Assembly: GCA_023382535.1 (NCBI GenBank)
Contig: JAHDWA010000099.1
Span: 1 to 26,395 of the forward strand
DNA length: 26,395 nt
Reading direction: 5' to 3'
Source: Anaerolineae bacterium
GTDB taxonomy: Bacteria > Chloroflexota > Anaerolineae > 4572-78 > J111
Under the pieces are notes generated by a model. It saw only the letters and a program-made list of their open reading frames with translations. It ran no database searches and had not been told where the DNA came from. Numbering within the stretch: the first letter of the stretch is position 1; each line of letters opens with the position of its first letter. Of the stretch, positions 22,335-26,395 are shown in pieces. The translations under genes were made by a program, and so were the position numbers.

Positions 22335-22841
22335 ATGATGACAGCCCAAACCGGCTTTTTCAATACCCCGGCGCCAGAACCATTGAATCCGACGCCGCCG
22401 AAAAAACGAATATTCTCATACGACAACGAGTACTTTGAAGACCCCGGCCCGCAGTACTCGCCGGAAGAGGTGATGCGCCTGCTGGCCAGAACCTACCCGG
22501 CCCTCGAAAACGGCAGTTGGACCAGCCGCACCCTGGCCGACGGCAGTGAGGAGATCACCTTTGTCAAGATCGCCGGGGAAAAGGGTGCGGTCAGCGCCCG
22601 CACCCTTCGCACGGCGCTGCTGGATACGCCCCCGGCCAGCCTGGCCCTGACCCTGGAAACGATCCACGATCTGAGCGGCGGCCAGGCCTTCAGCGCGGCC
22701 GACTTGCTGGGCGAACTGGCTCCCCGCATCGAAGCCGCCCTGCACCAGGCCGATCAATTTGCTACCCTTAGTCACCAGATGGTCCTGCGATGTCTAGAAC
22801 TGCGTCCCATTCCCCAACCGACCCTGCCGCTCGGCTTCTGA
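22335..22841 (+). CDS. Ubiquitin-like protein, PRTRC_C/Prok_Ub family, with C-terminal extension
   Basis: This is a 168-residue protein. Residues about 23-84 match the PRTRC system protein C/Prok_Ub beta-grasp family: KRIFSYDNEYFEDPGPQYSP, EEVMRLLARTYPAL, then a beta hairpin with EEITFVKIAGEKG. Family members are normally 60-75 residues and end just after this glycine motif (GTKG-like). Here GEKG is at 81-84 and a further 84 residues follow (TALLDTPPASLALTLETIHD, then a helical end), plus a 22-residue Pro-rich N-terminal tail. Adjacent E1-, E2- and JAMM-type genes support a modifier role. Whether the extension is cleaved to expose the glycine or is a fused partner domain is open. The ATG at 22335 follows AAGAAAGG; an ATG one codon later is equally possible. 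Confidence 0.75.
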   Translation: MMTAQTGFFNTPAPEPLNPTPPKKRIFSYDNEYFEDPGPQYSPEEVMRLLARTYPALENGSWTSRTLADGSEEITFVKIAGEKGAVSARTLRTALLDTPPASLALTLETIHDLSGGQAFSAADLLGELAPRIEAALHQADQFATLSHQMVLRCLELRPIPQPTLPLGF

Positions 22842-23734
22842 TCGTCCGCCCCCCGGAGCCCCAACCCTCCATCCCCTCCACCCACCAACCTTCCCTACTT
22901 CGGCCCTGGGCCTTGCTGCGGCGGCTGCGCCCGGTCAAGGTCTCGACCCTGGCCGGCCGGCTGCGGGAATGGCGGCGCTCTATCGCCGGCCTGGAGCTCC
23001 TGCGGCAGCATTTCCCGGACACCCTGCGGGCTTACGATGCCCTGACCGAACCCAAATGGTGGGAAATCCTGGCGCACCTGCTCAATCAGGTCGAGGAAAG
23101 CGACGGGTTCGAGGTGGACTGGAATTTGCTCAACATGGCCTGGGCCTGGTGGATGGAGGGCGATGAGGAAAGCGAGGCCGACCAGGGGAATGCCCTGGCC
23201 GCCTTCCTGCTCTACCTGCCGCTCAAACTGTACGGCTTCAGCCAGAGCGATCTGCTGCACTCAACCCTGCCGGTGCAGCTGCTGCACGCCCTGCTGTCGC
23301 CCCAGGTCCAGGCGGTCACCAGTTCGCTGCTGCTGGCCCTGGAAATCTACGACCAGCACTTTGAGGAGGTCTGGGGGCCGGGGGAACGGGCCAGGGCCTG
23401 GGAGATCCTGGGGGCGGTGGAGCAGGACCCCGGCCGCTACCCGGAGCCGGTGCGCTGGCTGCTGGAGTTGGCCCGCTGGGTCGGCCACACTACCCACAAC
23501 CCTATCCTGGACCTGGCAGCGGGGGCTGGCCACCCGGATACAGCGGACGCCTGGCCGCCGAGCCGCTTCACCTGGGCCAACGACCTGGCCGAGGTGCAAT
23601 CGGCCTGGCGGCGGGCCAGGCCCGTCATCCATCAACTCGAGCGGCTCGAACGCTGGGTCGAAGACGACGCCAGCCGGCTGAGCCTGCTCTACACATTCTT
23701 TAGCGAGGGAACCTATGACCAGCTTGACTGGTAA
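22790..23734 (+). CDS. Helical protein in the PRTRC_F position
   Basis: This is a 314-residue protein without a motif I recognise. It starts 52 bases inside the preceding gene and has a Pro/Ser-rich, low-complexity N-terminal 40 residues (PPEPQPSIPSTHQPS), so the true start could lie slightly downstream. The rest looks all-helical and Trp/Leu-rich: EPKWWEILAHLLNQVEES, NMAWAWWMEGDEESEAD, LLYLPLKLYGFSQSDLL. In PRTRC operons as I recall them, protein F lies between C and B, so this is a positional candidate for F. Sequence similarity could not be tested. It is cytoplasmic and probably a structural or adaptor subunit. Confidence 0.6.
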   Translation: MSRTASHSPTDPAARLLIVRPPEPQPSIPSTHQPSLLRPWALLRRLRPVKVSTLAGRLREWRRSIAGLELLRQHFPDTLRAYDALTEPKWWEILAHLLNQVEESDGFEVDWNLLNMAWAWWMEGDEESEADQGNALAAFLLYLPLKLYGFSQSDLLHSTLPVQLLHALLSPQVQAVTSSLLLALEIYDQHFEEVWGPGERARAWEILGAVEQDPGRYPEPVRWLLELARWVGHTTHNPILDLAAGAGHPDTADAWPPSRFTWANDLAEVQSAWRRARPVIHQLERLERWVEDDASRLSLLYTFFSEGTYDQLDW

Positions 23735-24461
23735 CACAGCTAACCGTAACAACAATCCGACTGAACGAGTAAATGGCGCGCCCTACACGGGCGTACCCGA
23801 CCTGATTTACCCCAACCTGCGCTGGGACGACGACGATTACGCCGCTCTGCAAGGCAGACTGGACCTTTTCTCCGACTTCATCGTCCTATCCAAGTACCGG
23901 GACGGCCAGGCGACCGAGCGTTATGTCGTGGACCCGCTGGAACTGGCCGCGGCCATCACCGACCTGGACCTCAACTCCGGCCTGCTGCCGCGTGACTGCC
24001 TCTTCTGGGGCAAGCGGCACGGGGCTGACCGGCTGGGCGTCTACCTGCCGCCCCAGGTCTGGCCGGTGGTCGTGCGCGGCGAAGAGCAAGCCTGGCAGCG
24101 GGATGCGCCAGGCTTGCTCTTCATCGGCCACCAGTACGACTACGCCTTGTGGGCCGTCACCGAGCGGCCGGCCGACAGCGGCGCGCCGGTCTACCTGGCC
24201 CCCTGCCCCAACGTCAGCCTGCAAGGCGTCTGCCGGGGCAACGCCCCCTTCCCCAAAGCCAGTCCGGCCACGATCTGGCAGGCTGTCGAGGTTTTCTTTG
24301 GCTCCAAATTCAACCAGGACCTGTCCAACGGCAAGAGCCTGGCTCACCCGAACAATGTGCTGGACCAGTGGCGAGCGCTGCACGCTACCAGTGCTGAAAT
24401 TTATCCGGCGGAGGACCTGGCCCCGACCAACTTCACCTTACGGAGGTTACTCGATGTTTGA
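23715..24461 (+). CDS. E2-like protein, PRTRC system protein B (Prok-E2_D)
   Basis: This is a 248-residue protein. The region from about 105 to 245 has the PRTRC_B pattern: GVYLPPQVWPVV, LLFIGHQYDYALWAVTERP, YLAPCPNVSLQGVCRGNAPF, ATIWQAVEVFFGSKFNQDLS and a C-terminal LAPTNFTLRRLL. The family is assigned to the E2 (ubiquitin-conjugating) fold. C173 in VCRGN, in the family's conserved VCxGN motif, is the best candidate for the thioester cysteine; C164 is the alternative. The ATG overlaps the upstream gene by 20 bases and has GAGG close by. It would accept the ubiquitin-like protein from the E1-like enzyme three genes on. Confidence 0.8.
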   Translation: MTSLTGNTANRNNNPTERVNGAPYTGVPDLIYPNLRWDDDDYAALQGRLDLFSDFIVLSKYRDGQATERYVVDPLELAAAITDLDLNSGLLPRDCLFWGKRHGADRLGVYLPPQVWPVVVRGEEQAWQRDAPGLLFIGHQYDYALWAVTERPADSGAPVYLAPCPNVSLQGVCRGNAPFPKASPATIWQAVEVFFGSKFNQDLSNGKSLAHPNNVLDQWRALHATSAEIYPAEDLAPTNFTLRRLLDV

Positions 24462-25134
24462 CCGCCCGCTGTATCTATACAAAGGAGGCTACCCGTTACC
24501 CCGGCCCGGCCACCACTACGATTATGTCCTGGCGGCGCAGGGCCTGATCAAACGGCTGGAGACGCCCCACGCCTCGGCCGATATGCTGCTGTGTCCCATC
24601 GCCGAGCGGCTCTACGGGCTAAACCTGCAGACTTATCCCCTGGAACCGCTTCGCTTCAAACTGCCACGCATCCCGGAACGGCTGCTGTTGGAGACCCTGG
24701 CCGACGCCCGCGGCGAACTGGGGTTGGAGGTGATGTATCACTTCAGATTGACCTCCTCCGGCTGGCAGGTGACCCGGCCGCAGCAGGAACAGCACCAGGC
24801 CTACGTCGGCTACCAGACCGGCGACGCCGGAGTCATTTTAGACTTACACAGCCATCATACGATGCCGGCCTATTTCAGTCCCACCGACGACGCCGATGAG
24901 CAGGAAGGCCGCTTTTACGGGGTGATGGGCCGGCTGGAGCTGCCCACCCCCCACCTGGCCCTCCGGCTGGGTTTCTACGGCCAGTGGCTGGCCAATGTCC
25001 CGGCCCTGACCCTCTTCGAGGGGATCGGCCCCTTTGTCGAGACCTACCCTACTCTCGATATAAATGAAGAGAACACCTCCGCTGAAGCACCCGGCAGCTG
25101 GCTGGAGCGGCTGCTGTCCCGGAGGTCCCGATGA
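24454..25134 (+). CDS. JAMM/JAB metallopeptidase, PRTRC system protein A
   Basis: This is a 226-residue protein. The zinc-peptidase signature is complete: E92 upstream, then H132-S-H134, seven residues, S142-x-x-D145 (LDLHSHHTMPAYFSPTDD), the exact JAMM spacing found in deubiquitinases. The following EGRFYGVMGRLELPTP and LALRLGFYGQW match PRTRC_A. It should remove or mature the ubiquitin-like protein. I chose the ATG at 24454 (GGAGG 9 bases upstream, 8-base overlap with the E2-like gene). An open frame extends further 5' only because it runs antiphase through that gene. The C-terminal 25 residues are charged and probably flexible. Confidence 0.87.
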   Translation: MFDRPLYLYKGGYPLPRPGHHYDYVLAAQGLIKRLETPHASADMLLCPIAERLYGLNLQTYPLEPLRFKLPRIPERLLLETLADARGELGLEVMYHFRLTSSGWQVTRPQQEQHQAYVGYQTGDAGVILDLHSHHTMPAYFSPTDDADEQEGRFYGVMGRLELPTPHLALRLGFYGQWLANVPALTLFEGIGPFVETYPTLDINEENTSAEAPGSWLERLLSRRSR

Positions 25135-26195
25135 GCCCGCCCTACCTGGCTCGGTGGGGGGCCTATCTCCGCCACAAGGCCGATGAGGGACTCCTCGCCG
25201 GCCTGCAATGGCTCAATGCTCGCCAGCTGGTCATCCGGGCCGCCCAGCGGCTCGATACCGGGCGGACCTACCGGCTCAACATCGGCCAGCCTGATCGGGT
25301 GGCGATCTTGTTGGTTGGCGCGGGAGGGACCGGCTCCTTCGCTGCCCATATCCTGGCTCAACTGACCGTCTGGGCCCTGACTACCGGCCTCGACCTGCGC
25401 CTGTACTACATCGATCCCGACATCGTTGAGGAGCGCAACTTGGTCCGGCAAAACTTCTGCCAGGCCGAACTGGGGCAGGCCAAAGCCTTTACCCTGGCCT
25501 GGCGCTACTCGGCCACCTTTGGCCTCAACATCACCCCGGTGGTCGGCCGCTTTGAGGCCAGGATGCTGGAGGAGTTCCGCCCCCGTCAGAGCCTCAACGG
25601 GACCCTGACCCTCGTCGTCGGGGCGGTGGATAACTACCAGGCCCGCCGTGACATCGCCGAGGCGGTGATGGCTCAACTGAATTATCCGGCCCCCCGCAGC
25701 CAGCTCTACTGGCTCGACAGCGGCAATGAGCGGGTCAACGGCCAGGTCCTCCTCGGCAGCAGCCTGGAACTGGAGCCACAGCTTTCCCCGCTGGGCTTCT
25801 GTGTCGGGCTGCCCCTGCCCCACCTGCAAGAACCCAGCCTGATCCGGCAGCCCGAAAACCACCCCGCGGTTGACCTGAGCTGCGCCGACCTGACCTTGCT
25901 GGGCGAGCAGAGCGCCATGATCAACCGGGTTATGGCGACCTGGTTGGGCGTCTATCTCTACCGCCTGCTGCAAAGCTGCGACCTGGACCTGATGGCTACT
26001 CACCTCAACCTGCGCGTGGGTACGGCCAGCAGCACCGCCATCACCGGCGGCAAGATCATCGCCCCGGAGCTACCCTTCAGCCTACGGCGCTCCCTCCCGG
26101 CCCCGGTCGAGCCAGAGCCGGTGACGACCCTGCCCGCCGAAGACCAATGCCCGGAGTGCGGCGACATGGATTCAATTTACATGCCGCAAGGATAG
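25131..26195 (+). CDS. E1-like ThiF-family enzyme, PRTRC ThiF
   Basis: This 354-residue protein has the ThiF adenylating fold. It shows the nucleotide loop VGAGGTGS (62-69), the acidic strand YYIDPD (D95, D97), ERNLVRQNF (R102, N103, R106, Q107) and VVGAVDNYQARR. C224 (GFCVGL) and C251 (DLSCADL) are candidates for the thioester cysteine. A single C-x-x-C pair (C340, C343) sits at the extreme C-terminus, too few for a full zinc site. GGAGG precedes the ATG, which overlaps the peptidase stop by 4 bases. It would activate the ubiquitin-like protein's C-terminus with ATP and pass it to the E2-like protein. The N-terminal 55 residues before the fold are typical of the PRTRC subfamily. Confidence 0.87.
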   Translation: MSPPYLARWGAYLRHKADEGLLAGLQWLNARQLVIRAAQRLDTGRTYRLNIGQPDRVAILLVGAGGTGSFAAHILAQLTVWALTTGLDLRLYYIDPDIVEERNLVRQNFCQAELGQAKAFTLAWRYSATFGLNITPVVGRFEARMLEEFRPRQSLNGTLTLVVGAVDNYQARRDIAEAVMAQLNYPAPRSQLYWLDSGNERVNGQVLLGSSLELEPQLSPLGFCVGLPLPHLQEPSLIRQPENHPAVDLSCADLTLLGEQSAMINRVMATWLGVYLYRLLQSCDLDLMATHLNLRVGTASSTAITGGKIIAPELPFSLRRSLPAPVEPEPVTTLPAEDQCPECGDMDSIYMPQG

Positions 26196-26395
26196 ATACG
26201 ATAAATTGATATTAGCTTGGCTTGTGGGGTGAATGTTTACTGCCTTTTCGCTTCGTATCCAAGCCCGACTAAGGGAGCGCGATTATTAGCAGAAAGGCAC
26301 TTTGCCTCGGAGTGCGCCCCAACAATTTGCTCAAGGCGACTTGCTTTATAATGAGTTGTCAATCCGCCATTTGGCCTACTTTTTGCCTGATGTCT
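26196..26395. other. Right-edge non-coding sequence
   Basis: These 200 bases follow the E1-like gene with no supported gene and no clear terminator. A perfect TATAAT lies at 26347-26352 but has no -35 at proper spacing. Any downstream gene begins outside the window. Confidence 0.5.

Noticed and set aside
22895..24899. Several long open frames on both strands inside the ubiquitin-like operon
   Set aside because: They are antisense or out-of-phase shadows of GC-rich genes. Their products are Arg/Pro/Gln-rich with no family motifs.
26347..26352. TATAAT at the right edge as a promoter
   Set aside because: There is no -35 at normal spacing and no gene in view. It is kept only as a note in the edge feature.
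1..26395. CRISPR array or insertion sequence
   Set aside because: No regularly spaced direct repeats were seen, and no transposase-like gene was found on either strand.

Overview
The window looks like a chromosomal segment of a Chloroflexota-type bacterium (Anaerolineae/Caldilineae-like). This is an inference from gene style: Tat-exported sugar-binding proteins, RbsABC-type transporters, multi-GAF hybrid kinases, short palindromic repeats and large intergenic gaps. No ribosomal RNA or complete tRNA is present to confirm the lineage.

Left edge (1-1340): the N-terminal part of a tyrosine recombinase runs off the left end on the minus strand. It is followed by about 700 bases of non-coding DNA rich in hairpins. 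Then comes a fragment that looks like the 3' end of a tRNA gene (T-arm, acceptor strand, discriminator base), directly followed by a 12-bp-stem terminator. This is the geometry expected at the far end of an element integrated into a tRNA gene and lying mostly to the left.

Sugar region (1342-18643): a small YwbE-like gene is followed by a long minus-strand cluster, transcribed from about 11.3 kb down to 1.67 kb. In order of transcription it encodes a Tat-exported substrate-binding protein, an RbsC-type permease, a two-domain RbsA-type ATPase, a second permease, an L-galactose dehydrogenase-like aldo/keto reductase, a COG3618 lactonase, a URO-D-fold protein of unknown role, an L-idonate/L-galactonate 5-dehydrogenase-like zinc enzyme, and a gluconate 5-dehydrogenase-like SDR. 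Together these suggest import of an L-hexose (L-galactose or a relative), oxidation to lactone, hydrolysis to aldonate, and inversion at C5 by an oxidation/reduction pair. Divergently transcribed is a sensing cluster: a soluble receiver-kinase, a LuxR-type response regulator, a second sugar-binding protein (a Tat lipoprotein paralogous to the transporter's) and a 1252-residue hybrid histidine kinase. Two 47-base inverted copies of one sequence lie at matched distances upstream of the first kinase gene and of the sensing binding protein. A looser third copy lies upstream of the transporter operon. They are candidate operators linking sensing to uptake.

Accessory region (18644-26395): a 715-base gap holds a second copy of the tRNA 3'-end 14-mer and a degenerate tRNA-Phe-like D/anticodon-arm relic. 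A helix-turn-helix gene follows that appears to be cut by a single in-frame TGA. After terminators and a near-consensus promoter comes an operon of seven plus-strand genes: an unknown 207-residue protein, two paralogous small membrane proteins, a ubiquitin-like PRTRC_C/Prok_Ub protein with an unusual C-terminal extension, a helical protein in the position of PRTRC_F, an E2-like PRTRC_B, a JAMM peptidase PRTRC_A and an E1-like PRTRC_ThiF. The last five genes overlap head to tail. This is a prokaryotic ubiquitin-like conjugation module of the PRTRC type, without the usual ParB and ParM-like partners in view, and with new neighbours. It is the most interesting system in the window.
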